Shown here: piece by piece, positions 11,913 through 24,208 of the stretch
How positions within the stretch are numbered: position 1 is the first letter of the stretch
Layout of the letters: each line of letters begins with the position of its first letter
DNA from: Rusavskia elegans
Taxonomy: Eukaryota > Ascomycota > Lecanoromycetes > Teloschistales > Teloschistaceae
Direction: 5' to 3'
Assembly: GCA_011316305.1 (NCBI GenBank)
Contig: SAUG01000020.1
Span: 654,963 to 718,962, forward strand
DNA length: 64,000 nucleotides
Notes under the pieces: model-generated
What the model saw: the letters and a program-made list of their open reading frames with translations, nothing else
The model's database searches: none
Told to the model about the DNA's origin: nothing
Made by a program: the position numbers and the translations under genes

Positions 11913-12825
11913 TCTAATAAAGATATATAAAAGATATTATAAATTTTTAACTTAACTAGTAGAATTAAATAATAAATTCAATAATCTATAAATTTCGAAA
12001 TTCGATATAGATTTACCATTTTATGAATTTTTTTTTCTTTATTTAAATTTAAGATTTTCTATAGATATTAATATTAAATTACTAATTTTATTTTTATTCG
12101 ATTAATATTTTCTATTATAGTATTTAATCTAGTTTTTCTAAACTTTCTTCTAGTTCGTATATATCAATTTATATATCTTCCATTTTTTTATTATTTTCTT
12201 TTTTTCCATTAGTTTTATTATATTTTTTCTTTTTCCGCGATATTATTTTTATCGATTTCGAATATTATATCTAGATAACATTCAATTAATAATTTAAAAA
12301 AAGATAATTTTATAATTATATATTTACAATTATTATAGACGAAAATAGATAAAAATAGGAATTTAATTTAATTAGTTTATTTTCTTTTAATATATATTTT
12401 TAGATAATGTTCTAGCGATTTTTTTCATCGTTTAGTTTATCTATCCGTTTAAAAATAAGATATAGTATTTAAACGACGTTAAATCTTTAGATAATAGTAA
12501 ATCTCCGACTATAATCTATTTATAAATAGCGAGTTTTAACCGCTAATAATTCTATTCGAGAAAATTTTTTTAAATTAAAATTTATCGATAAAAAATTTTA
12601 TTATATTTTTTATATTGATTAATTTATAATATATAATATTACCCGCTATTTTAATTTGATGATCTATAGTAATTAATACTGAATCTATAATCTTTTAATA
12701 ATATCGAATAGATAGTAATCTAGTAACAAAATCTATTGTTATTTCTTTTTATAATTATATAAAATATAGAAAATTCTGAAATTTTCTATTTAAACTATAT
12801 CTATAGATTTTAATTTATTAATCCA

Positions 12826-12989
12826 TTTAGTTATTTGTTTTGGTTTTAATATCCGACGAACCAATGGTTCGGTAAACAAATCAAGTACTAGTATACCAAT
12901 ATCGAATACACGGTAGCGGAATTTATATTTCTATTTTATTTATACAAATAACTGTTTTTTGAAATTTAAATATTATATTATTTTTTATT
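12826..12989 (+). repeat. Family A head fragment (A3)
   Basis: It begins TTAGTTATTTGTTTTGG and follows the A1 head for about 130 bp (GAACCAATGGTTCGGTAAAC-like segment, CGGTAGCGG), then is lost next to SINE B1. It lies inside C1. Confidence 0.7.
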
Positions 12990-13403
12990 TGTATACGAGT
13001 AATTATATGGATTTTAATTTTAATCTTTTATAAATCTAACGCTAGAGGCGCTAATTCGATTAGATTACGTAATTATTTGAAATTTTAAATATTTTACTAA
13101 AAACTCGAATTAGGATTCCCGAAAGAATTAGATCTAGACTAAAATCTAGAAGGAAACCGTAATTTATTTAGTTTTAGTTTAATTTCGATCGAGACGGCTA
13201 GGCCGAAGCGATCTACTAACTAGGCCTTCTATATTCTAAAACTCTATAAAAATCGATTTAATCGATTGAAAAAATTTATTTATTAGATTAGTTTTTAAGA
13301 AATTTAAATCTTCGATCCGCCGGATTAATTCCGTTAATTCCGAAAAACTTTAGATTTGTTAGACTTTCAGATTATACAGCGTTACTACTACGCAATCTAG
13401 ATT
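12990..13403 (-). mobile_element. SINE B1 (tRNA-headed), minus strand
   Basis: One of four copies of a SINE of about 420 bp. The tRNA-like head is at the right: on the minus strand it begins near 13403 and includes a B-box-like GATTCGAA-type segment eroded by RIP. The body holds the stretches CCGCCGGATTAATTCCG and GACGGCTAGGCCGAAGCG. The tail at the left (near 12991) is AT-rich. A diverged AT-rich duplication is possible on the flanks. It sits inside C1. Confidence 0.7.
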
Positions 13404-13420
13404 ATATTATATTTAATATA

Positions 13421-14016
13421 TATACGATTAATCATTCGGATTTTTGATTTTAATTTTTTACAAATCTAATATTTAGACTGGCCGTTTTGTCGGGTTTCGA
13501 ACCCGAGTTCGTGTCTCGGGTTCGAGTTTCTAACCGTATTAGGAAGGAGATTAACTTTGACTAGTAATTTAGACGCAATAGCCACGTTTATCGCGAAGTC
13601 GGGTCGCCACTTTGGTTCGAAATGGCCAGTCTACTAATATCAGAGACGCTAATTCGATTAGATTACGTAATTACTTAGTATTCAAGTATTTTACCGAGAA
13701 CTCGAATTAAAAATTCCCGAAAAAACTAGATTTGGACTAAAATCCAGAAAGAAATCGTAATTTATTTAACTTTATTAATTAATTTAATTTACTTCGATCG
13801 AAACGGCTAGGCCGAAGCGATCTACTAACTAGATTTTCTATATCTTAAAATTCTATAAAAAACTATTTAGTCGATAGAAAAAATTTAAATATTAGATTGA
13901 CTTTCGAAGGATTCGAACCTCCGATCCGCCGGATTAATTCCGCTAATTCCGAAATAAAACGCGGATCCGTTAGGCTTTTAAATTATATAACGTTACTACT
14001 ATACCATTTAGACTTT
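13421..14016 (-). mobile_element. SINE B2, minus strand, carrying MITE M2
   Basis: Same family as B1 and directly beside it. Without the 160-bp MITE M2 and its duplicated 8 bp it is about 428 bp. The site where M2 inserted is intact in B1 and B3 (the run around CGCTAGAGGCG). The tRNA-like head is at the right end, near 13900-14016. The AT-rich sequence shared by its two flanks (TTATATTATATTTAATAT-like) suggests a long target duplication. Confidence 0.7.
13474..13633. mobile_element. M2: hAT-type MITE, 160 bp, little RIP
   Basis: Starts TAGACTGGCCG and ends TGGCCAGTCTA, with 8-bp duplications CTAATATT (13466-13473) and CTAATATC (13634-13641). It keeps TG and CA dinucleotides and is more GC-rich than anything around it. 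Either it is recent or it is too short to have been recognised by RIP. Confidence 0.85.
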
Positions 14017-15258
14017 ATTATATTTGATATTCTTTAATATATTTAAAGAATTTCGGCAAATTATAACTATAATATATAAATAATATATATTAAAAATTTT
14101 TATAAAAGAAAAAATTATTTTCTATTTTTGAATTTTATAATTCGGTTTTCTTTTTCGATTTAGGTTAAATAATCTATATATACTTTGAAATATCGGCGTT
14201 CCGATTTTAAAATTAAATAAATAAAACGCGTATACTAGAATTTATTTTATTATTTTATTGAAAGTAGCCTTTTATATTATTTAATAGAAAATATTGAAAC
14301 TATAGTATATATTTCTTGCGATAGAATTTATTTTATTTTTATATTTATTATTAGAAAAAGTTATCGTTAATCTATTACTATCGCGTTCGCGATCTATTAT
14401 ATCCGAAAGTAACTTTAATATATATAATATATCGTATCCTTTCTATTAATAACGAAAGATTAATTTTATTAATTTTATTTATTTTTAAATTCTATCAAAG
14501 ATTTTTTAGATCTTTTAATTATACGTTCGCGTAAAACGTATCTATTTTTAATCGTTTATAATAAAGACGATTTATATAGATTAAATTTCTTTTAAAAAAT
14601 AGATAATATTTTTTAGATTTAAAATATATTATTTTATTATCTAATCTTTTTAATAGTAGATTAGCCTAATTTATTTTTTTTAGATGATAGAAAATATTAA
14701 AATCTTTAGTAGCTAACTAAATAATCTAGTAATATTATCGTTTATTGAATTTTTTAAATTTTATAAAATTTCAAAGGTTATTATAATCTATCTAGATTTT
14801 TATTTAAATATATTACGCTTTTAAAAAAATATTTTTATTATTAGAAGATAATTAATAATATTAAATAATCCGGTATTATATTGATATAATTATATTTAAA
14901 AGAAATAAATTTTATCGACTAGAATATTACTAGGCGTTAAAGACTATTTTTAATTAAAATAATACAATTCTAGCAATTTCTATTTTAAAAATATTCGTTT
15001 TAATAAAGATTTGTTTTTCTAGATTAAAATATTATAATATTTTGAAAGTATCGAAAATATATTTTAATTTTATAAAAGATCTTTAGATTTCGATAATCTA
15101 ATAAAACGCTTTCGACTTTTTATTATTAAAATTTTCTTTAAATAAATTCGTTAGAAACGTTAAAATCCGAAAATATTAGTAAATAAAACGCCAGTAAAAG
15201 TTTATAAACTTTAATTTTTTTATTATTAACTATTAATGTATTTTTTATAAATATAATA

Positions 15259-15679
15259 TATATACGATTAATTATTCGGATTTCAATTTTAATCTTTTAC
15301 GAATTAAACGCTAGAGGCGTTAACTCGGTTAGATTACGTAATTATTTGATATTTAAATATTTTACCGAAAATTCGAATTAGAATTTCCGAAAGAACTAAA
15401 TCTGAACTAAAATCTAAAAAGAAACTATAATCTATTTAACTTTAGTTAAATTAATTTATTTTAAATAAAACGGCTAGACCGAAGCGATTTACTAATTAGG
15501 TTTTCTATATTTTAAATTCTATAAAAATCGATTTAGTCGATAGAAAAAATTTAAATATTAGATTAACTTTCGAGAAATTCGAATCTCCGATCCGCCGGAT
15601 TAATTCCGTTAACTCCGAAAAACGTTAGATCCGCTAGGCTTCCAGGTCACGCAGCGTTATTACTGTACCATCCAGGTTC
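15259..15679 (-). mobile_element. SINE B3, best-preserved copy, minus strand
   Basis: 421 bp between perfect 13-bp target duplications TATAAATATAATA (15246-15258 and 15680-15692). Read on the minus strand it opens GAACCTGGATGGTACAGTA, an A-box-like segment, and has a tRNA B-box-like segment around GAGATTCGAATTTCTCG (rc of about 15572-15588). The distance between the two is about 90 bp, longer than in an ordinary tRNA gene. The tail is TA-rich. A tRNA-derived promoter, a long target duplication and no coding capacity define a SINE; the LINE partner is not in the window. Confidence 0.82.
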
Positions 15680-17258
15680 TATAAATATAATAAAATAGAA
15701 AAACTTTATATTTTTAATATTAATAATTTATTTTTAAAATTAATATATAATTATATTTTATAAATTCTTCGAATAATCTACCGAATATAATTCTATTATT
15801 TTTTTAAAATTAAAAAAGATTAATATATTATTTAGATAGACTATATAATAGAGGTCAACTAATTTATCTAAAACTCTATTAATTAAAGTTTAGAAAATTA
15901 CGGATATGTTAGAAAAACCGAAAAATATAATAAAATTTTTTAAAATTTCTATATTTTATATAAATTTCGATTTTTTCTTTCTATTCTATATTCGTTATCC
16001 TTTCTAATTCGAATTTAATAATAGATATTTTCAATTTTATATTAAAAGAAATATTTTGCTTCTAGTCTTTAATCTAGAATTTTAGTATTAAAAAATAAAA
16101 GATAGTAGTTATTAATTTATTTTTTGAAATTTCTATAATCGACGTATAAATAAAGACTACTTTTATTTTTTAATATAAAAAAAGTTAGAACTTTTATTAA
16201 AATTATTAAATAACGGATTTTATTTTTTTAAATATTTTTTAAATAATTATATTATTTATCGAATTTCTATTTAAATTGGTTATAGATTAGATTATACGGC
16301 GGATTTCATATATTAAATTCCATTATATATTTAGTATTTTTAGATTTAGCAATAAATTTACTAATCGTATATTATAGACTTTGAATTTTTTATATATAGA
16401 TTTCGGAATCGGCTCGGCCTATTATATATTTCTATTATCTTTATTTTTATTACCGTTAGCTTTCGTCTATATAGTATTATTATTATGAAATCTCGTATAT
16501 ATAACGGTATTCGATATTATATACACTGATATATATTTTTCGATCTATAATATATATAGAAAAACTACTATTAAATTAATATTATAATAGACGAGTTGTT
16601 TTATATCCGCTTTAATATTTTATATTTTATTATTTCGGATGGATAATTACGACTATTTTAATTCAAAATCTATTACTATATATATTAATTATAATATTAA
16701 ATTTCTAATAAAAGTTATATATTTATTTTTTGTATTTAAAATATAAAATCGTAATATATTTATTATTCGGCGATTTTTACTATCTATTATTATCTAGTTT
16801 AAAATATATATTTAATTATAGACAATTCGTTAACTTCCGATCTATTTAAATAGAATTTATTTTTAAATAGATTCTAAATTGTATTAAATAGTAGGAGATT
16901 ATAACACGATATTTATCTATAAATCTAAATTATAAATTTTTATAATTCTATTATATTCTATTATTAGTAATTTAGTTAATTCATTTAAATTAAGACTTTT
17001 TTTATAGTAGTATATATATTTTAGACCATTATCGAAGCTATAACTAGCTTTTTTAGTTTTTTAACTGGTTAGTACTATTAGGATTACCTTCAATCGCGTT
17101 AATTATAGATTTTTTAAAAAATCTATTACTATTACTACGAAAACTATTCGATTTTCGATTATTTTAATTTTGATTCTAGTTCTAGAAGTAGTTTTTAGAT
17201 AAATGATCTATATAATTATATTTAAATTAAATATTCAACTATATTTATTATCGTTTAT

Positions 17259-17300
17259 CTTTTTAAAAAGCTTTTATCTTGAATTATATAGAGTTTATAT

Positions 17301-17338
<38 letters not shown>

Positions 17339-18237
17339 CATCAACGTTATATACGGCAACGATTGTTATATTTACGTATAAAGAATTTTTTACAGCTAAA
17401 GGTATATTCGTTAGATAAAAAAAATTTACAGCGCAGTTAATTACTTCTATTTAATTATTTTCTTTTTCATTCGCGATTACGAATTTTCTATTATTTCTTC
17501 TTCGATATTATAAATAATTATAAGTATCTAATATTTCCGCTATATCTATTTACTATACTGCGAAGTAATTATCTATAGTTATCGCCTCGGCTATATTTAT
17601 TATATAACCCGTATCTAAATATTCCGCTAAACTATTAAAATACTTTTTAATCTATTTAGTTTTATAAAAGTTACTAGATAGTATACTAACTACTACGGCT
17701 AGAAGCTTTCCCCGATTAATTAGACTAAAAGGGGATAGGAAGGTCGGATAACGCGTTTTAAAAGCGGTAAAAAGGAAATTTAGGTTAAAATCGAAATAGA
17801 TTACTCTAGCTATAATAAAGTAGTCGATAACTATACGGATAAATATAGTTATTATAGATATAGATACTATTGTCTGGTTTAATTTACAGCTATAGCTATT
17901 ACGAAAATATATACGTATATAAAAACTTTTAGTAAATCGTAGTATTTACAAAAAAATAGTATTACAGAATTTATATTACTAGTAAAAAAAAAAAAAGGAA
18001 GCGATAACTATAAAATATATTTATCTATAAAAATTTCTATATTAGTTAAATTATCGATTAAAGGATATTATTTATTACTAAGTAAATTTAAATTAAAATT
18101 CTAAAGAATAGTTATTTATATTTTTTAAACTAAAATATAAATTCTATTATTATATATTTAATACTACTATATTAACGTTTAATTTTTTTTCGAACTATTG
18201 TTTTATCAGATACTAAAACTAAAATAAATTAATTAAA
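17259..18237 (-). mobile_element. Family A element, copy A4, minus strand
   Basis: Full-length copy of about 979 bp inserted in C1 gag-pol. Flanking duplications are TTATCGTTTAT (17248-17258) and TTATCGTTTTAT (18238-18249). The TA tract at 17305-17336 is its internal microsatellite. The conserved A frame can be read on the minus strand around 17.5-17.86 kb with few stops (F-K-T-R-Y-P, F-S-L-I-N-R). A short plus-strand open frame at 17203-17418 only crosses the tract and is not a gene. Confidence 0.75.
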
Positions 18238-19830
18238 TTATCGTTTTATTATTTTCCAATATTATAATTAATAGTTTTAAAAATATTTTATCTATTTTAT
18301 TCTTTCGATTATTTTATAATAATAGCTTTTATAGTTCCAGTTTTTAAAGTTTTAGAAATCTCTTTTACTATATAGAAGCGGATTAATTTTTATAATAGAA
18401 AATTTCTACTATTAATTTTACGTCCTTTTATATATTATTTTCTATCAGATAATTTAAACTATATATTTATTATAGACGAAGGTTTTTAATTTTATTTTTT
18501 TAGCGGGTATAATACGCTATAAATTCGAATAAATTTAAAAAAAAAAATAGATCGAAAAATATTTTTTTAATAAAAAAAATTAGCTAAAATTCTAATAATA
18601 TATATAGAATTTTAGAATATTCTAGTTTTTTTTTAATATAGAAAAATATTTCGTCGCGGTAGTTAATAAAAAAGATTTAGAATTTATAGTAAAATTTTCA
18701 AAAAAATCTATAACTCTATTTTAAAATATACTATTAAAAGTTATATTTATTATAAAGGTTTTCATTTATTTAAATTAATAGTTTAATTTCTAAATATTAA
18801 TAAAGTTTTAAATCTATCGGATTTAATTAATAGAAATATAAAAAACGTCGGATATATAAAACTAATTTTTATAAAATACGATCTTTTTATAATATTTTTT
18901 AAAAATATTTAATTTCTATATCTTTTAGACTATTCAGATTTAAACTTTAATAAAATCTATAATACTCGCGAATATTTTATAATTAGTTTAAAAAAAAGTT
19001 AATCGATATCAAAAATGAAATTTAAATCTATTATATAGAAACTTTTCATTCTATAATATATTTTTAAAAGGATTTTTTTCTTTACTACTATTTAAACTTT
19101 CAAAATTTAAATTTCTTTATTATTTTTATTAAAATCGTCGCTATTATTCGGATTATTACTACTATTAAATAATTTATCCAAAAGAATTCCTAGAGAAATA
19201 TTTCTATTTAATTATTTATTATATCGCTACTATTAATAAATTTAACCATCCGAAAATATAAGGTTTTTTAATATATTAGCGATAATATTAATATAAAACT
19301 TCGATTAACTTTTCTAAATAGTAAAAAATAAATCGGGAGTTTATTAATAGATATCGTTATAATAGATGGATTATAATACCAGTTTATAATCTTTATAATA
19401 TATTATCTATAAAATATATTACTATTTTCGATTAACTTAACGCTCGCTAATAATAGATCCACGTAAAGTACTTTTCTATAATTATTACTACTATAAATAA
19501 AATATATCGATATCGATATATTTATAGTATAATAATATATATCGAGTTATATATATATAATTTAATAAATTCGATTTATAAAATCGTTAGCATTTTTAAA
19601 ATAGTATATAATTATAGATTAGACGAAAGATATAATATAAAACAGTTTATCATTCTATAAAAACTAGAATATAACCTATTAATAAAAGAAGAAAAAAAGC
19701 GGGAAAAAATCGAGATCCGATACGCTAGCGAGGTTATAGTAACTAGATAGTAAAACTCGTCTCTAAACGTTTTAATTATATTTTTAAAAATCTATATAAC
19801 GCGATTGATTTCTATATTAAAAAATATATT

Positions 19831-21012
19831 CAACGTTATAAAATAAATTATATAATATCTAAATTTAATTTATAGAAATTATAAATTTTCTTTTTATAAA
19901 TAGCTTTTTTTTATATTGAACCGATATAGTTTTTAGTAACTTTATAAAACCGACGTTAAATTTGCAGCTCGGAACGGATTATCGTTCGAATCGGATTAAA
20001 AATCTTTCGAAAAATTCTATTTAAATTCTAAATAGTTTTATATATTTCGAATTAGATCTAGCGTCTAAATATTAAATTTTTAACGATTTTAGATATTATT
20101 TTTTTCTAGATTTTTATCTATAGTTAATTATAAAGCCGGATAGATTTACTATATTACGAAGCGACTACCAAGCCTTTCGAGTGTCAAACGCGCTAGTAGT
20201 TAGAGGTTTTAATAAAATAAAAACTCTATACGAAAAAGATTTATTCTTTTATTAATTAGTTCTACTATCTAATAGATTTTTTCCTCGTATCTATTTACTA
20301 CGTAGTTCTTTAACCGGAATTTGGATTTTATTTTAATAATATTAAATATTACTTTATTTAGTAAAAATCGAAATCGTTAAAATTTATTTTATTTTCTCGT
20401 CTGGAAAATCCGTTCCGACGTATAGTTAAATTTTATCTAAATCTAATTTTTACAATTTTTAAAAATTTTTATTTAATTTATATCTAAAATTATAAACTAA
20501 TGTTTATATATTTTTTATAAATTATCTAAATTATTTATTTTTACTTTCTTTTATTTAATTAACTATCGATTTTATAAATTATTTATTATTGGTTTAGTCG
20601 CGTTAGATATACGATACAAAATTCAAAGTAGTATTTCAATCAAATTAATTTAAAATAAAAACCTATATAAAAACGTTTCGAATCTATTATATAATACGTT
20701 TATAATATAAATTTTAAAATTTAATTTAAAATATAATATAGTACAATATTTATATATATATATATATATATAATTTATTGTCGTTATCTTTTTTCATATA
20801 TATATATTTACTTTTATATTCAACGGTTATATCTTTTCTAATAGTTTAAATAGTAGATTAATATATATAGAATTTCCATTAATAATTTCAATCCAATTAA
20901 TTTGAATTAAAAAATTATTTAAATACGATTCGAATCTAATAAATAATTTATTAATAATATAAAAATCTGTAGTTTATATAGAATATAATATAATAGAATA
21001 TATATATAATTT
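19831..21012. other. Unassigned AT-rich stretch, possibly the 5' LTR region of C1
   Basis: No gene is visible. It lies directly upstream of recognisable C1 sequence, so it may hold the C1 LTR, but no LTR partner is found. A patch at 19960-20200 keeps more GC. A pair of diverged direct repeats lies at 20633-20768 and 20885-21010. A TA tract is at about 20750-20772. Confidence 0.4.
20633..21010. repeat. Diverged direct repeat pair, about 125 bp each, offset 252 bp
   Basis: Units begin ATTTCAATCAAATTAATTT (20633) and ATTTCAATCCAATTAATTTG (20885) and share a CGAATCTA-type core (20688 and 20931) before running into TA-rich ends. The differences include many C/T and G/A changes. It could be a tandem duplication or two small LTR-like ends. 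Confidence 0.5.
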
Positions 21013-21448
21013 GATTTAGATGGCGTAGTAGTAACGTTACGTAACCTAGAAATCTAATGGATCCGCGTTCTATTTCGGAGTTAGCGGAGTTAATCTAGCG
21101 GGTCGGAGATTCGAATTCTTCGAAGGCTAATCTAATATTTAAAATTTTTTTTATTTACTAAATCGATTTTTATATAGAAATTATATAGAAATAATATGAA
21201 GAAATTATTTAGAGATTTATCTCGGTCTAGCCGATTTTAATCGAAGTAAATTAGATTAATTAATAAAGTTAAATAGACTACGGGTTCTTTCTAGATTTTA
21301 ATTCAGGTCTAGTTTCTTCGGGAATCCTAAATTTAAATTCGCGGTAAATACTTGAATCTAAATAATTACGTAATTTAATCGAATAGTATCTCTAGTACTA
21401 ATTCGTAAAAGACAATCAAAAATCCGAATAATTAAATCGTATATATAG
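21013..21448 (+). mobile_element. SINE B4, plus strand
   Basis: The only plus-strand copy of the B family. It opens GATTTAGATGGCGTAGTAG (A-box-like), has GAGATTCGAATTCTTCGAAGG (B-box-like) at about 21107, the core around GGTCTAGCCGATTTTAATCG, and a TA-rich tail. The flanking repeat ATATATAATTT (ending 21012 and again at 21449-21459) fits an 11-bp or longer target duplication. A long spacer sits between the two boxes, as in B3. Confidence 0.75.
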
Positions 21449-22617
21449 ATATATAATTTTAAATCCCTTTTATTATATTAAATATATATTATTAATTCTA
21501 ACGTATATATTTTTTCTTACAATTTTGATAGTAGATATATATATATAGAATTATTATCAATAATATTAGATTTATAATTATAAATATATTTCTATAATCT
21601 AAAAAAATATAATTTAAAATCGCCGAATTCGAATTATTTAATAATATCGACCGAGTTTTCACTAGTTCGTCTACTATAACGGATTCCAAATTCCGAAATC
21701 TATTAATTCTAATTATAATACTAGTATTTTATATTTCGAATCAATCGAAACTATATAACTTTAACGAACGTATTAAATTTCCAATTACAATCTTTATTTT
21801 ACTAAAATCCGAAATAGAATTTATATTAAAATCCGACCTAGAATTCGAACTAGTAATTAAATTAATAATTATCGAATATCTGTATAGATTAGTAGATCGT
21901 CTAGATTCGAATACGACCGTAGATGAAAATAAAGTAATAAAAGTAAAAGGTACTATTACCGTCTGATAGATAGTTCTAAAAACTATATAAGTAATTTAAA
22001 ATCGTATATTTTTCGGAATAATATAAAGAAAATATAGAAAATATAATAGAATAAAAAGTTTAACTACGCTGTATATTTATTAAATGATTTCTTTTTAATT
22101 ATATAAATTTAGAGTTATATAAATAAATATTATTATTGACGTATTAAAGCTACGGATATAAAACGTATATATATACTAATTCAAATATTATCTCGAATAA
22201 AAAACTCTATAAAGAGATTTGAAAATTAAAATCATTAAACGATATAAAAAATAATTTAATTTTAATTAATAGTCGTAAAAAGATTATATATATATAGTAA
22301 TAAATAATTATATATCTAATAGTTTTACTATATCCGGAAAGATCCGACGCCAAATTTTATTGAAATTTATCGCTAACTCTATATTATATAGACGAAATAC
22401 GTATTTAATATTTTAGATCATAAATTATACGTATTCAATTATTTATTAAAACTTTTTAAACAATATAGAAATAATTAAATCTGAATTAATAGCCGTTAAA
22501 TAATTTTATATTTAAAAAGAAGACTGCTAGTACTATTATAGGCAGTTCTACTAGAAATATTAAAGTTAATCTATATCTAATATCTACTATCTTTATCTGT
22601 AGATACGTAATAGATAA
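21449..22617. other. Unassigned AT-rich interval with one stop-free frame
   Basis: I recognise no transposon family here apart from the flanking SINE and M3. The only notable content is the 117-codon open stretch at 21613-21966. The rest (21.97-22.6 kb) is RIP-like AT-rich sequence with no visible structure. Confidence 0.4.
21613..21966 (+). CDS. Unrecognised stop-free frame, 117 codons, probably a gene remnant
   Basis: The frame runs without a stop from just after TAA (21610-21612) to TGA (21964-21966). In DNA where TAA and TAG abound this is long. It contains no ATG, GTG or TTG, consistent with RIP removing TG. The translation is rich in Ile, Leu and charged residues, with K-S-D-L-E-F-E-L near 21820-21850 and R-L-V-D-R-L-D-S-N near 21880-21910. 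No cysteines or obvious catalytic motif are visible. I do not recognise it. It may be a fragment of a repeat whose other copies lie outside the window, or chance. Confidence 0.35.
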   Translation, partial: FKIAEFELFNNIDRVFTSSSTITDSKFRNLLILIIILVFYISNQSKLYNFNERIKFPITIFILLKSEIEFILKSDLEFELVIKLIIIEYLYRLVDRLDSNTTVDENKVIKVKGTITV

Positions 22618-22625
22618 TTTATAAT

Positions 22626-23926
22626 TAGACTGGCCGTCGAATCGGGTTTCGAACCCGGATTAAAGAAATCGACCCGACCTAAATCGGTTCCGATTTTTCT
22701 AGATATCGACCTAATTCGGTTCCGGGTGGAATCCGAATTTCTAGATATAATCTATTAAAACTACTAAATTCTAGTATAAAAATATAATTCTAATATTAAA
22801 ATATAATTCTTTTTTTATATTAAAGTAAATTATTCTAGTAAATTTTTTATTTGGTTGGGTATAGTAATATATATAGATAATATATTTTTTCTAAATTATT
22901 ATTTCTTGATCTATACAACTAATTAAATAGTTTAATACTTTCTATTATAATTTTATTATCTACTTTCGCCTTTTCCTTTATATCTTTATTCTAACTATTA
23001 AAATTAATATTTCTAACTAAATTTTTATTATTTCTAAAAATTTAGTATTATTTTATATAAAAGAATATTTTTCTAGTATCTAATTTTTTTTATTAACTTT
23101 AATAATATTATCACTATTTTTAATTTCTTTTTTATAAAAAGATTTAATATATTTATTAGCTATATTTTCGCTATAACTAAGTTTTTTAGTAAACGCCGTC
23201 TATTTCTTTAGAAGGTCTAGAATTCTAGTAGACTAAAGTTTTTAGAGACCGGTATAATAGATTATTTATTATTAGATAAATTTAATAATTAAAGCTATAT
23301 ACTTTAATAAAATTATTCTATTCTAACCGATAATAGCGATATTAGATTAGAAAAAGTATTAGAAATAAATATTCTTATATTAGATAGCTCTATTTATATT
23401 TAATATCTTATTTTACTATATTATTATTCTTATCCGATTATATCTTTTTATAGATTATTAACAAGTCGTAATCTATACTAAATATATTACTATTTCGTAA
23501 ATGGACGCCTAGTTTATTAAAGTGTTAATATAAAATCTAGAGATATAGCCGAAGATATAACGATAGCTAGTTAATAAAAAACTTTAAAAAAATAAAAAGT
23601 TCTAAGAGAAAAATATAAATCTATAAAATTATTTTAAAAAAAATTAATATTATTTATATAGTATCGATATATAAACTAATATTAAATTGGAATTATTACT
23701 ATTTTATATTATCTATAATTACTTTATTAATCAAATATTAACTATAATTATAGATCGGGTTAGATCGGATTTTTATTAATTTCTAATTTATAATCCGACC
23801 GGATTTTCGGTTCTAATATTAGAAACCGATTTAAACTATTTAACGGATCGGATTAAACTAATTTACTAAAAATCGGGTCGGATTTCTGAAATACCGACGG
23901 AAATCCGTACCGAAATAGCCAGTTTA
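22626..23926. mobile_element. M3: hAT-family deletion derivative, 1301 bp
   Basis: Ends TAGACTGGCCG and TAGCCAGTTTA with a perfect 8-bp duplication TTTATAAT (22618-22625 and 23927-23934). Its left 200 bp match the left end of the large hAT element at 35807. Its middle (about 22.97-23.42 kb) matches 40.58-41.06 kb of that element, the minus-strand second frame. The transposase is absent, so it looks like an internally deleted, non-autonomous form of the same family. Confidence 0.8.
22970..23420 (-). pseudogene. Second hAT frame (ORF2) remnant inside M3
   Basis: This minus-strand segment is collinear with 40580-41060. It keeps a phrase for R-I-L-D-F-L-x-K near 23215 and the coding for a charged, Lys/Asn-rich C-terminal part. 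It is interrupted by stops. It was retained while the transposase was lost. See the entry at 40540 for the fuller description. Confidence 0.45.
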
Positions 23927-24208
23927 TTTATAATATAAATTGAATGTTATATCGTTTATAGAATTTATTTAAAATATTTAAACGATATTAAAATAAATAA
24001 ATTATAATTTATAAACGTCTATCAAATATATATTTAATAGTGGAATATTGATAATAGTTTATAGTTAAATAAATAATATTTTCTAGCCGATAATAACGTA
24101 AAAAATTCCAATAATTAGTTTTATTAACGGAATATTTCCGTTCTATATAATAACAAAAATTAAAAACTAATTTTTTTTAATTATAGATAAAAACTATTAT
24201 AAAATATT

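Larger units (their letters stand above)
11537..19830 (-). mobile_element. C1: Ty3/gypsy element, minus strand, heavily interrupted
   Basis: The reverse complement aligns piece by piece with the plus-strand copy C2: 11537-12825 with C2 integrase and linker (about 33845-34810), 14017-15258 and 15680-17258 with C2 RNase H back to the gag-pol border, and 18238-19830 with C2 gag and 5' region (about 29320-30900). Interruptions are M1 (11590-11912), A3 plus SINEs B1 and B2 (12826-14016), B3 (15259-15679) and A4 (17259-18237). Removing them restores collinearity with C2. All frames are full of stops. The 3' end is cut at 11537 against the Copia leader; no LTR boundary is recognised. It is strongly AT-rich and looks older than the Copia copies. 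Confidence 0.8.

Noticed and set aside
15572..15679. A functional tRNA gene
   Set aside because: The A- and B-box-like parts are too far apart, no cloverleaf is evident, and the sequence is repeated four times as the head of a SINE with target duplications.
17203..17418. Open frame of 71 codons on the plus strand
   Set aside because: It spans the C1/A4 border and a long TA tract; the protein is an artefact of the microsatellite.
21498..21689. Minus-strand open frame of 63 codons
   Set aside because: Low-complexity Ile/Tyr content, overlaps the longer plus-strand stop-free frame, and has no support from another copy.
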